A stretch of DNA of 23,435 nucleotides from Deltaproteobacteria bacterium RBG_13_61_14. Its GTDB lineage: Bacteria > RBG-13-61-14. The notes under the pieces are model-generated. The model was not told where the DNA came from. It saw nothing but the letters and a program-made list of their open reading frames with translations, and did not search any database. This document shows positions 1-9,037 of this stretch, in pieces. The stretch is from assembly GCA_001797815.1 (NCBI GenBank), contig MGQK01000036.1, forward strand, positions 1,565-24,999. The letters run 5' to 3'. The translations under genes were made by a program, and so were the position numbers. Position 1 is the first letter of the stretch; each line of letters opens with the position of its first letter.

Positions 1-755
1 AGCGGTGATCCCGAGGAATTGTATCTTCGGGCGTAGATGTCAAAGTCCAGGAAGCCGTTCCGCGTATCATCCCAAACAATAATGAAGTTGCCATTGGGGT
101 CGACGGCAAGGGCGGGGTTGCTGGCGTCCGTGGACCCTGGATCCTGGTCCACTCGGAACTCATTCCCCAGTGGATTCCCGTCCGCGTCGTAGTGCCGGGC
201 AAAAATATCCGAGTCCTGGATCTCCTCAATAAAATGTGTATCCCAGGTGATGATGAAATGGTTGTTGGCATCCACCGCGACGGCTACTCTCTGCGAGGAA
301 AAATTGAAGGAATTCTGATCCACCCGGTACTCGTTGCCTAGGGGAGTCCCATTCGCGTCATACCGCCGGGCAAAAATGTTGCCGCCGCCGTCAAGCCTGG
401 TATCGCTCCAGGCGATGATAAAATTACCGTTAGCGCCCGCCGCCACCCCAGCCCTGTTCGAAGATCCCGGATCGGGTTTCTGGTCCACTCGGAAATCGTT
501 CCCCAGTGGATTGCCCAGGGTATCATATCGCCGGGCATAGATATCTGAGCTCGAGAGCCGCCGCCCGTCGGTCCAGACCACAAAGAACACATCGTTCGCG
601 TCCACAACCACGGAAGGGTAACGGGCCCCCCCCGTCCCGGGGTCCTGATCCACCCGGAAGTCCGGAACAAGAAGTTCCAAGGCTTGGGCTGGAGGAACAA
701 CCACGATGGACCAAGCCATCATTAACGTTGCTAAAAGCTTTTCTCTCGTGCTCAT
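1..755 (-). CDS. Secreted repeat protein, 5' part only (runs off the window start)
   Basis: This reading frame starts with ATG at 755 on the minus strand and stays open for 251 codons to the window edge, so the C-terminus is missing. A strong Shine-Dalgarno (GGAGGAGG, about 763-770) lies upstream. Residues 1-25 look like a Sec signal peptide (basic start, then LLATLMMAWSIVVV, ending PAQA). The rest is a tandem repeat of roughly 50 residues, with four units visible. Each unit has the pattern NGNFIIVWDD, then DIYARRYD, then G-x-PLGNEFRVDQ. Repeats of this kind occur in bacterial surface or extracellular proteins and may form beta-propeller or beta-sandwich blades; that fold is inference. No catalytic motif is visible. 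The gene has its own promoter-like sequence and a long structured leader. I do not recognise a specific function. Confidence 0.85.
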   Translation of the reverse strand, partial: MSTREKLLATLMMAWSIVVVPPAQALELLVPDFRVDQDPGTGGARYPSVVVDANDVFFVVWTDGRRLSSSDIYARRYDTLGNPLGNDFRVDQKPDPGSSNRAGVAAGANGNFIIAWSDTRLDGGGNIFARRYDANGTPLGNEYRVDQNSFNFSSQRVAVAVDANNHFIITWDTHFIEEIQDSDIFARHYDADGNPLGNEFRVDQDPGSTDASNPALAVDPNGNFIIVWDDTRNGFLDFDIYARRYNSSGSP

Positions 756-776
756 GCCCAATCCTCCTCCTGAATT

Positions 777-814
777 AAAAAAGCCGCACTTGGGCCCTTT
801 GGCCATGGCGGCTT
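777..814 (-). terminator. Terminator-like hairpin in the leader of the repeat-protein gene
   Basis: On the minus strand, AAGCCGC (814-808) pairs with GCGGCTT (787-781). An inner GGCC/GGCC stem (804-801 with 796-793) closes the loop, and a run of T residues follows. It sits after the predicted promoter and just before the Shine-Dalgarno. It therefore looks like an intrinsic terminator that could act as an attenuator or riboswitch expression platform rather than as the end of another gene. Confidence 0.6.
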
Positions 815-815
815 G

Positions 816-936
816 ATTGGTAGCGGATCCTGGGATCCTGATTTAGAGACGGCGGCCTCTCCATTGCCGTGCTCTTTTCTGCCCTTTTCTTGGACAGGGC
901 GTGAGGGCCTGGTTAAGATTCTGGTAGATTTCCTTA
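816..936 (-). ncRNA. Candidate structured 5' leader (riboswitch/attenuator-like), class unassigned
   Basis: Upstream of the terminator hairpin, the predicted 5' UTR holds three further stems. GCCC/GGGC lies at 881-900. A 9-bp stem with one bulged base lies at 845-875 (AGAG-C-ACGGC pairing with GCCGT-CTCT). GGATC/GATCC lies at 825-838. A leader of about 180 nt with four successive hairpins, the last terminator-like, is the layout of a cis-regulatory RNA. I cannot match it confidently to a known class. Parts faintly recall c-di-GMP-I RNAs, but the conserved core of that class is not evident. Confidence 0.4.
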
Positions 937-942
937 GCGCCG

Positions 943-971
943 ATTAAGGCATAATTGCGAGGGCTTGTCAA
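943..971 (-). promoter_or_regulatory. Candidate sigma-70 promoter for the repeat-protein gene
   Basis: On the minus strand TTGACA (971-966) is followed after 17 nt by CTTAAT (948-943). The -35 box is perfect and the -10 box is moderate. Transcription would begin near 936, giving a leader of about 180 nt before the ATG at 755. Confidence 0.45.
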
Positions 972-984
972 GAAAGAAGTTTGA

Positions 985-1412
985 AGAGGGTTGAAGAGGG
1001 TATGCCGTATATCGTATGTCGTATGTTAGGGTGAAGAGCCTCAAGCCTCTTGGCAATCTCGGATCAGTTCGCGGTTGGCGGTTGGTGGTTTCAACCTTCA
1101 CCTTTCACAATTCACACTTCTTCGGGCTTCGGGGTTGCTCATGGGTAAGGATGTATTGGTAAGTTATGAGGTCGTATCGGTAAGCTTTAGGGACGGAAAG
1201 GCGCACCCATCTGCGGCTGAGGCTTTCGGCCGTGAGCTCCCTTCGGTCTGCCTTCGGCCGTGAGCTCAGGCCGAACGGAGCCTCCCTTCGGGTTTGAGCC
1301 TCAGGGTCGAATACAGGGTCGAAGACAGCCGAACGGTCAGCCGCGCCCCCACCCGCACGACCAGCCGCACTCCTAAAGTCATTGAGCTCGAATCAGGCCA
1401 GGGGAATGAGCT
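985..1412. repeat. Gene-free stretch with short repeats
   Basis: No open frame here has a ribosome binding site or recognisable protein. The stretch contains a CGTATGTCG-type repeat (1001-1030) whose inverted counterpart is at 12939-12975, including the adjoining TAGGG. It also has two direct copies of TTCGGCCGTGAGCTC (1225-1239 and 1253-1267), and a block related to GACTTTAGGGGCGCGG on the minus strand (1332-1380) that recurs at 13033-13083. This looks like accumulated intergenic repeat DNA. Confidence 0.55.
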
Positions 1413-1523
1413 AAAAACCATTATATAATAACAGGTTACGCCTATGATGGCAAGCAGCAGTTCCAAAATCATGGTCCTCATTCTCCTGTCCTTACTATAT
1501 ATGGACGTATGTTGCGGTTTTTG
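1413..1523 (-). repeat. Copy A of a duplicated leader plus micro-ORF start
   Basis: On the minus strand, a 42-nt leader starting CAAAAACCGCA runs to an ATG at 1481 preceded by GGACAGGAG. Twenty-three codons follow that align without a gap to the copy at 13133-13242. The encoded starts share the pattern M-x2-M-x-L-x4-A-I-x3-T-C-x2-I-x2-F, a hydrophobic signal-peptide-like stretch. Several matching codons differ only at the third base (GCC/GCG, ATC/ATT, TGT/TGC). Downstream the two copies diverge; this frame continues to a stop at 1266-1268 through repeat DNA, so it may be a broken gene. Confidence 0.5.
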
Positions 1524-1570
1524 GGGGGATGGTGATTGGAGATCGCGCCGGGAACTTGGCGAAATAAAAT

Positions 1571-1583
1571 TGGAATCGTTCCA
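1571..1583. promoter_or_regulatory. Short palindrome upstream of dnaK
   Basis: TGGAA-TCG-TTCCA is a perfect 5-bp inverted repeat ending 10 bp before the predicted -35 box of dnaK. It could be an operator. It is not the HrcA (CIRCE) consensus. Confidence 0.25.
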
Positions 1584-1593
1584 GGGGCAAGGC

Positions 1594-1622
1594 TTGACAA
1601 GGCTCTGAAAGATGCTTAGCTT
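1594..1622 (+). promoter_or_regulatory. Candidate promoter of dnaK
   Basis: TTGACA (1594-1599) is followed after 17 nt by TAGCTT (1617-1622), 38 nt before the dnaK start. The -35 is perfect and the -10 weak. No clear CIRCE element or sigma-32-type promoter was found. Confidence 0.4.
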
Positions 1623-1660
1623 TGGATTGTGCCTGGTTAGGCTATTTGAGGAGGTTTATC

Positions 1661-3571
<1,911 letters not shown>

Positions 3572-3618
3572 CTTGCGGGCCGGGTGGCCGGCGGCAGTGG
3601 CCGGGAAAGGAAGCGAGC

Positions 3619-4068
3619 GTGGTCATTCGCAAGTGGAACCCGTTCAAGGACCTGATCAACCTGCACGATGACCTGGGCCGGATGTTTGAGGCTGATCTCA
3701 ATTCCAGGGCGGGCCATGACCTGCAGGTGAGCCGGGGTGCCTGGTCGCCGAAGGTGGACTTCTTCGACCGGGGCGAGGCGGCGGTCCTGCGGGCCGAGTT
3801 GCCGGGCCTGGAACAAGAAGACATTGAACTGGAGGTGCAGGACCGGCGGCTGCTGCTGGCCGGGGAGCGCCGTTTCACCCGGGAAGTGAAAGAGGAGCAG
3901 TATCATCGGGTGGAGCGGTCCTATGGGAGGTTTTGCCGGAGCTTCACCCTGCCCTATGAGGTGGACCGCGAGAAGGTGGCCGCGACTTACCGGAACGGCG
4001 TGCTGGAAGTGGTCTTGCCCCGGAGCGAGCGGGTCGAGTCCCGGCGGATCGTGGTAGAGGGGGAGTAG
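3619..4068 (+). CDS. Small heat-shock protein, Hsp20/alpha-crystallin family
   Basis: A 149-residue ATP-independent holdase that binds unfolding proteins and passes them to DnaK. The alpha-crystallin domain begins around residue 40 (SPKVDFFDRGEAAVLRAELP). It includes the family's closing pattern, an A-x(n)-GVLEVVLP strand (ATYRNGVLEVVLP), near the C-terminus. The N-terminal RKWNPFKDLINLHDDLGRMF is typical of bacterial Hsp20 (WxPF-x-DL). The start is GTG at 3619, with GGAAAGGAAG just upstream. It lies 47 nt after dnaK and before a terminator, so the two probably form a bicistronic stress operon. Confidence 0.95.
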   Translation: MVIRKWNPFKDLINLHDDLGRMFEADLNSRAGHDLQVSRGAWSPKVDFFDRGEAAVLRAELPGLEQEDIELEVQDRRLLLAGERRFTREVKEEQYHRVERSYGRFCRSFTLPYEVDREKVAATYRNGVLEVVLPRSERVESRRIVVEGE

Positions 4069-4100
4069 CTGGAACTTTCCGGCCCAGGGGTTGACCAATC

Positions 4101-4135
4101 AGCAGGCTGCGAAAAATCGCGTCCTGCTTTTTCTT
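4101..4135 (+). terminator. Rho-independent terminator of the dnaK-hsp20 unit
   Basis: AGCAGG (4101-4106) pairs with CCTGCT (4123-4128). An inner GCGA-AAAA-TCGC hairpin and a long T-rich tract follow. It lies 33 nt after the hsp20 stop. Confidence 0.8.
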
Positions 4136-4164
4136 TTGTTTTTTGGAGCAAAAAAGACTAAAAT
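4136..4164 (+). promoter_or_regulatory. Candidate promoter of the HtrA/ABC operon
   Basis: TTGTTT (4136-4141), a 17-nt spacer and TAAAAT (4159-4164) make a good sigma-70-like promoter immediately after the terminator. Transcription would start near 4171, just before the 11-bp inverted repeat. Confidence 0.45.
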
Positions 4165-4176
4165 GAAAAAGGAAGT

Positions 4177-4212
4177 TCGCGCTAAAGAAAAACCATCCAC
4201 ACTTTAGCGCGA
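4177..4212. promoter_or_regulatory. 11-bp perfect inverted repeat upstream of the operon
   Basis: TCGCGCTAAAG (4177-4187) and CTTTAGCGCGA (4202-4212) are exact reverse complements separated by 14 nt. They end 12 nt before the first start codon. No T tract follows on the plus strand, so it is not an ordinary terminator. It could be an operator, or a 5'-UTR hairpin controlling translation of a gene that lacks an obvious Shine-Dalgarno. Confidence 0.55.
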
Positions 4213-4224
4213 TGAACCATCCCA

Positions 4225-4455
4225 ATGCCGACGTTTATCAAACTGGCGGGCGCGGCTTTAGCCCTGATGGGGCTGATCCTGAAGTGGAACGCGTTGCACA
4301 CCCAGCCGGGGACAGTGTTCCTCTCCGGCCTGGGTTACGTGACCCTGGTGGTGGGCCTGGCCCTGATCGTTTTGGGATTTACCTTTCGCTTTTTCCTTTT
4401 CAAGGACGACCAGGAGAATTCTTCGAATCCGCGGCCCCTGGCCAAAGGCTCTTGA
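4225..4455 (+). CDS. Small two-helix membrane protein, unknown function
   Basis: A 76-residue protein with two predicted membrane segments (about residues 4-21 and 32-57) and a charged, Ser/Asn/Pro-rich tail. Codon choice is GC-rich like its neighbours, which supports coding in this frame rather than in the overlapping frame starting at 4212. No Shine-Dalgarno is visible; the start lies just after the 11-bp inverted repeat, so translation may depend on that structure or be leaderless-like. The HtrA lipoprotein gene begins 4 nt after its stop, so the two are co-transcribed. I do not recognise a family. It may be an accessory to the envelope protease. Confidence 0.7.
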   Translation: MPTFIKLAGAALALMGLILKWNALHTQPGTVFLSGLGYVTLVVGLALIVLGFTFRFFLFKDDQENSSNPRPLAKGS

Positions 4456-4459
4456 AGCC

Positions 4460-5893
4460 ATGGGCCCGGGCCAGGGGAGAAGGTTGAAGGCGATCTGGGG
4501 CAGAAGCGTTCTGAGCCCAGGGTTTTGGGCCGGGCTTTTCCTGGCCGCGGTTGTGGCGGGTTGTTGGGAGCAAAGGCCGAGCCGGGAGACGCCGGTGGTC
4601 AAGGCCTTTCAGAAGACGGCGCCGGCGGTGGTCAATATCCGGTCGGAAGCGGCGGCGGATTCTCGCTCGCCCTTTTCCCGGCTCTCCCGCGACTCGTTGT
4701 TGGAGGAATTTTTCCAGGACTTTCCCGGCGGGTCTTCCCGCCGCGGCCGGGAGGGGGGCCTGGGCTCGGGCATTCTGATTGACGCGCGGGGCCTGGTGTT
4801 GACCAATGAGCACGTGATCCTGGGCGCGAGCCGGATCGTGGTGAGTTTGGAAGACGGCCGGGAGTTTGAGGCGGATGTGGTCGGAGCCGACCCGCAGTCG
4901 GATTTAGCGGTGCTGCATATTTCCAGCCGGGAAAATCTGCCGTTCGTGAAGCCGGGCCGCTCGAGCGACCTGATGATCGGGGAGCCGGTGATCGCGATCG
5001 GGAACCCGTTTGGGCTGGGCCATACTCTGACCACCGGGGCGGTCAGTTCCTTGCACCGCTCGGTCCGCTCCGGCAACCGGGTCTATCACGACCTGATCCA
5101 GACCGATGCTTCGATCAACCCGGGCAACTCAGGCGGCCCGCTGCTCAACATCCGGGGCGAGCTGATCGGGATCACGACCGCGATTTATCAAAAAGCGGAA
5201 GGGATCGGTTTTGCCATCCCGGTGGATCGGGCGCGCCAGGTGGTGGACGACCTGATCCGGTTTGGCGAGGTGCGGGCCGGGTGGTTGGGGTTGGAGGTAA
5301 GCGACCTGGACCCGGAGCTGCGGTCCTCGCTCGACTACAGCGGCGCTGGGGGAGTGGTGATCACCCGGGTGGCGGAGGGGAGCCCGGCCGAGCGGGCCCA
5401 GGTGCGGGTGGGAGACGTGGTGGAGGCGCTGCAGGGCCGGCCGGTCGCGGATTTCGCCCACTATCGGCAATTGCTGCGTTCGGTGACGGTGGGCGACCGG
5501 GTGTCGCTTCGGGTCTTTCGGGCCGGGAAGATTCGAGAGGTCTCGGTGCCGGCCGAAGATTTTCCCCTGTCCCGGGCCGACGACTTGATTTGGCGACAAT
5601 TGGGGTTGAAGGCGCGGGAAGAAGCGGGAGGGGGCCCGGAGGGCGCCAACCGGGTGGTGGTCGAGCAGGTGGAGGCGACGAGCCCGGCCGGTCAGATCGG
5701 GTTGGCGCCGGGGGACATCATCCGGCGGGTGAACCAGACCGGAATTGCTGGCCTGGACCCGTTCCGGCAGGCCGTGGTCAACAGCCGCTACCAGGAGAGC
5801 CTGATCCTCTTGATTCAGCGGGGTGAATATGGTTATTATATAACGCTTCCGCTGCAAAGCAGCGTTAAGCGATCAAGGGTGGGCAATGATTGA
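4460..5893 (+). CDS. HtrA/Deg-family serine protease, predicted lipoprotein
   Basis: A 477-residue periplasmic quality-control protease. Residues 20-35 form a hydrophobic segment ending in a lipobox (VVAGC, Cys35), so it is probably anchored by lipid. The trypsin-like domain carries the full triad: His118 (TNEHV), Asp148 (SDLAVL) and Ser224 (GNSGGPLLN). Two PDZ domains follow (about 275-365 and 380-470), as in DegP/DegQ. ATG 4460 is used; an in-frame TTG eight codons later is an alternative. Its stop overlaps the next gene's start by 8 bp (ATGATTGA), indicating translational coupling to the ABC exporter. A second Deg protease ends the operon. Membrane tethering instead of a free periplasmic form is the unusual point. 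Confidence 0.93.
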   Translation: MGPGQGRRLKAIWGRSVLSPGFWAGLFLAAVVAGCWEQRPSRETPVVKAFQKTAPAVVNIRSEAAADSRSPFSRLSRDSLLEEFFQDFPGGSSRRGREGGLGSGILIDARGLVLTNEHVILGASRIVVSLEDGREFEADVVGADPQSDLAVLHISSRENLPFVKPGRSSDLMIGEPVIAIGNPFGLGHTLTTGAVSSLHRSVRSGNRVYHDLIQTDASINPGNSGGPLLNIRGELIGITTAIYQKAEGIGFAIPVDRARQVVDDLIRFGEVRAGWLGLEVSDLDPELRSSLDYSGAGGVVITRVAEGSPAERAQVRVGDVVEALQGRPVADFAHYRQLLRSVTVGDRVSLRVFRAGKIREVSVPAEDFPLSRADDLIWRQLGLKAREEAGGGPEGANRVVVEQVEATSPAGQIGLAPGDIIRRVNQTGIAGLDPFRQAVVNSRYQESLILLIQRGEYGYYITLPLQSSVKRSRVGND

Positions 5894-6629
5894 AATCGAG
5901 CATTTGACCAAGTATTACGGCGAGATCCTCGCGGTCCAGGATCTGAACTTCCGGGTGGCCGAGGGCGAGATCGTGGGTTTCCTGGGACCGAACGGCTCGG
6001 GCAAGACCACGACCATGCGGATCATCACCGGCTATATGCCGGCGAGCCGCGGCCGGGTGCGTGTCGCCGGTCATGACGTGGCCGAAGATCCCCGCGCCGT
6101 GCAGCGCCTGATCGGGTATATGCCGGAAAACCCGCCGCTCTACCACGACCTGACGGTGAAATCCTACCTGGACTACGTGGCCCGGCTGAAGGGACTGCCG
6201 GAGAAAGAGATCCCGGAACACCGGGACCGGGTGATCGAGCGGTGCGGCCTTACGGAAATGCGGGATCGGAGCATCGGCAAGCTCTCCAAGGGTTACCGGC
6301 AGCGGACCGGACTGGCCCAGGCCCTGATTCACAACCCGCCGGTGCTGATCCTGGATGAGCCGACCATCGGCCTGGACCCCAAGCAGATCGCCGAGGTCCG
6401 GACCATGATCCGGAACCTGGCGGGTTCGCACACCATCATCCTGAGCACCCACATCTTGCATGAGGTAACCTTGACCTGCCAGCGGGCGATCATCATCCAT
6501 CGCGGCGAGATCCGGGGGGACGACACGGTGGCCAACCTGACCCGGGAGGGCGACCTGGAACACGCCTTCCTGCGCCTGGTCGAAGGTGAGCCGGCGGCCG
6601 CGGTTTCGGGGGAAGGGGGTCAGGCATGA
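5886..6629 (+). CDS. ABC exporter ATP-binding subunit, GldA-like
   Basis: A 247-residue cytoplasmic nucleotide-binding subunit. Visible motifs are Walker A GPNGSGKT (residues 34-41), a variant signature LSKGY (133-137), Walker B VLILDEP (153-159), a D-loop GLDP and the switch His189 (STH). It has the length and sequence style of CcmA/GldA-type ATPases that pair with ABC-2 permeases. It overlaps the preceding protease gene by 8 bp and the permease by 4 bp (ATGA). The transported substrate cannot be read from the sequence; the GldA similarity comes mainly from the GldF- and GldG-like partners downstream. Confidence 0.95.
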   Translation: MIEIEHLTKYYGEILAVQDLNFRVAEGEIVGFLGPNGSGKTTTMRIITGYMPASRGRVRVAGHDVAEDPRAVQRLIGYMPENPPLYHDLTVKSYLDYVARLKGLPEKEIPEHRDRVIERCGLTEMRDRSIGKLSKGYRQRTGLAQALIHNPPVLILDEPTIGLDPKQIAEVRTMIRNLAGSHTIILSTHILHEVTLTCQRAIIIHRGEIRGDDTVANLTREGDLEHAFLRLVEGEPAAAVSGEGGQA

Positions 6630-7432
6630 GGACGGTGCGGGCGATCTTCAGCCGGGAGCTCAAGTCTTATTTCTTTTCGCCCACGGCTTACGTGGTGCTC
6701 ACCGGGTTCACGGCGCTGTCGGGGTGGTTGTTTTACCAGGGGCTGGAGCGATTCATCCGGATCACCAACTACACCCAGGGCTACAAGGTGGGGGACCAGG
6801 TCGTCCGGGAATGGACCCTGGAAGATGACATCCTGATCCCCTTGTTCAAGAACCTGAGCATCCTGCTCCTGATCATGGTCCCGGCCATCACCATGCGGTT
6901 GTTCGCCGAGGAGAAGAAGCTCAAGACCATCGAGTTGCTGCTGACCTCCCCGATCCGGACCTCCCACATTGTCCTGGGGAAATACCTGGCCGCCGCGTTT
7001 TTGCTCACGCTCATGCTTTTACCGGTGGCCATGTTCCCGACGATCATCCTGTATTACGCGGGATCGAATGTGGACTCCGGGCCCTTGCTCTTGGGTTACC
7101 TGGCCCTGTTCCTCTCCGCCTATGCGCTGGCCGCCATGGGCTTGTTCGCGTCCACCTTGAGCGAAAACCAGATCGTGGCTTTTATTCTGGGGGTGGTGCT
7201 GGAGTTAATTTTTTTCTCGATCGGGTTGGCGGCGCCCTCGCTGGATGTGGTGCACTTCTTCGGCTGGCGCGTGCCCCTGAACGAGATCGTCCGGGATTTA
7301 TCGTTGGGAAACCATTTCGACTTCATGACCACCGGGCTTTTACGGTTGAGCGACCTCCTCTATTTCTGCTGCCTGATCGTGTTCTGGCTGGCGGCCTCCA
7401 ACCACTCGGTGGAATCGGCGCGCTGGGGCTAA
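6626..7432 (+). CDS. ABC-2 type permease, GldF-like
   Basis: A 268-residue inner-membrane permease. It starts with the typical ABC-2 amphipathic segment (residues 1-15, IFSRELKSYFFSP) followed by about six membrane spans. A large loop after span 1 carries charged residues, and a LFAEEKKLKTIELLLTSPI stretch marks the coupling-helix region common to ABC-2 permeases. The end HSVESARWG resembles GldF-type proteins. The start codon overlaps the ATPase stop (ATGA). With the ATPase and the GldG-like protein it should form an exporter; in Bacteroidetes such a complex supports gliding, but motility here is not implied. Confidence 0.92.
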   Translation: MRTVRAIFSRELKSYFFSPTAYVVLTGFTALSGWLFYQGLERFIRITNYTQGYKVGDQVVREWTLEDDILIPLFKNLSILLLIMVPAITMRLFAEEKKLKTIELLLTSPIRTSHIVLGKYLAAAFLLTLMLLPVAMFPTIILYYAGSNVDSGPLLLGYLALFLSAYALAAMGLFASTLSENQIVAFILGVVLELIFFSIGLAAPSLDVVHFFGWRVPLNEIVRDLSLGNHFDFMTTGLLRLSDLLYFCCLIVFWLAASNHSVESARWG

Positions 7433-7486
7433 GCCCGGCTTGAGCGCAGCGCCCGAAGATTCGAGGACGGCTGGGAAAAAGACGAG

Positions 7487-9037
7487 ATGAAAAAAATCAC
7501 TCAAATTACGGGTCTGTGCGGGTTGGTGATCGCGGCCCTGGGCATCTTTGCCCGCATGATCCAGGGCCAAGGGTCGTTGCTCGTCACCTTGCACCTGGTT
7601 CTGGGCGGGCTCTTGCTTTTAATCGGGATCTTGACCAACCTGGCCGAGATCCGGGAATTCTTGGCCAAACGGGGCGCCCGGTATGGCACGGGCGCGGCGA
7701 TCCAGATGATCCTCTGGATCGTGGTCTTGGGCATGATCAACTACCTGGCCGTGACCCACGACTGGGTGCAGGACCTGACCAAGAACCGCCTCTATACCCT
7801 GAGCGGACAGACCTTGCAAGTTCTGAACAATTTACCCGGGCCGGTGGAGGCGACGGCCTTTTTCCAGAGCGACACCTTGGCGGACGTGCGGCGCCGGCTG
7901 AACCTGTATACGGCGGCGGCGCCCCGGTTCCACCTCGAGTTTGTGGACCCGGACAAGCATCCGGAGCTTGCCGAAAAGAAAGCGATCTCGGCCTACGGCA
8001 CCCTGCTCTTCGAGTATGGAGGCAAGAGCATTCGCATCACCCAGCATGAGGAGATGGATATCACCAATGCTTTGATCAAGGCGACCCGGTCGGAAGAGAA
8101 GGTCATCTATTTCCTCTCCGGACATGAAGAAGCCGATCCCGGAAACGATGACAAGGCGGGACTGTCCATCTTGCGCGGAGCCCTGGCCAACCAAAATTAC
8201 CAGGTCCGGGGTATCTTTCTGACCGGGACCGCGGTTCCCGAGGACGCTTCGATGGTCATCATCGCCGGTCCGCGCATCCCTCTCGCCGAGGTGGAGATTC
8301 AGGCCCTGAACAACTACCTGGACCGGGGAGGCAACTTGATGGTGTTGCTCGATCCGGGCTATGCCACCAACCTGGAACCTTTGCTGGCGCAATACGGGAT
8401 CTCCGCGGATGATGATGTGATCATTGACCCGGTGCATCACCTGTCCAGCAAGGACCCGTTCGGCCTTTCCCCGATCTGCAGTGATTTTGAGCAACACCCG
8501 GTTACGAGCAACCTTCCGGGCAAGCTCCTGGTCTTTCCCCGGTCGCGCTCGTTAACCCTGAATAAGGATCCTGCTCGCAAGATTCGTCCCATGCCCCTGG
8601 TCCGGACCAGTTCCGACAGTTATGGGGAAACCAACCGCTCCCTGCTGCGGGAGCGCGGGATCGCGCGCAAGGATCCGGAAGACCTTCCCGGCCCCCTGGC
8701 GGTCGCGGGAGTAGCCGGCCGGAAGATTGACTTGCCGCCCTGGGAACAACAAAAGAAACAGCGGAGCGAGTTGCAAACCCGCCTGCTCGTCGTCGGCAAT
8801 TCCCGGTTTCTGCGCAACGGAGAACTGCCCACCTACTCCAACTTCCTTTTCGCCCTCAATGGCATCAACTGGTTGGCGGGCGAAGAAGACCTGGTCTTTT
8901 TACCCGGTTTCAAGCGCGGGGGCAACCGGATTTATCTGTCCACCCCGCAAAAAGAGGGCATTTTCTATGCCACGGTCTTGATTCTGCCGGAACTGCTGAT
9001 GATCCTGGGCGTGGCCATCTGGTGGAGAAGGCGATGA
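7487..9037 (+). CDS. GldG-like ABC transporter auxiliary protein
   Basis: A 516-residue protein of the uncharacterised ABC auxiliary family that includes GldG. It has three membrane segments near the N-terminus (about 10-28, 33-50 and 68-86). A large periplasmic domain follows, with KNRLYTLSGQTLQVLNNL and FLSGHEEADPG resembling the GldG sugar-binding-like/beta-alpha fold. A C-terminal membrane helix ends WWRRR. This topology (N-terminal TMs, soluble domain, C-terminal TM) is typical. It begins 54 nt after the permease and has a weak Shine-Dalgarno. Its role is probably to complete the exporter or bind its substrate at the membrane face; this is inferred from the family. Confidence 0.9.
   Translation: MKKITQITGLCGLVIAALGIFARMIQGQGSLLVTLHLVLGGLLLLIGILTNLAEIREFLAKRGARYGTGAAIQMILWIVVLGMINYLAVTHDWVQDLTKNRLYTLSGQTLQVLNNLPGPVEATAFFQSDTLADVRRRLNLYTAAAPRFHLEFVDPDKHPELAEKKAISAYGTLLFEYGGKSIRITQHEEMDITNALIKATRSEEKVIYFLSGHEEADPGNDDKAGLSILRGALANQNYQVRGIFLTGTAVPEDASMVIIAGPRIPLAEVEIQALNNYLDRGGNLMVLLDPGYATNLEPLLAQYGISADDDVIIDPVHHLSSKDPFGLSPICSDFEQHPVTSNLPGKLLVFPRSRSLTLNKDPARKIRPMPLVRTSSDSYGETNRSLLRERGIARKDPEDLPGPLAVAGVAGRKIDLPPWEQQKKQRSELQTRLLVVGNSRFLRNGELPTYSNFLFALNGINWLAGEEDLVFLPGFKRGGNRIYLSTPQKEGIFYATVLILPELLMILGVAIWWRRR

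Noticed and set aside
816-936. Firm call of a c-di-GMP-I (GEMM) riboswitch
   Set aside because: Some pieces look reminiscent but the conserved GCAAAGCC core and closing helix are not evident, so only an unassigned structured leader is reported.
1622-1660. Upstream in-frame start for dnaK
   Set aside because: The 13 added residues are not DnaK-like, there is no ribosome binding site before it, and GAGGAGG is placed for ATG 1661.
1500-1660. CIRCE (HrcA) site or sigma-32 promoter before dnaK
   Set aside because: No TTAGCACTC-N9-GAGTGCTAA pattern or CTTGAAA/CCCCAT-type pair was found; only a short unrelated palindrome.
9022-9033. GTG start for the DUF4340 gene
   Set aside because: ATG 9034 overlaps the upstream stop as ATGA and has GGAG at the right distance.
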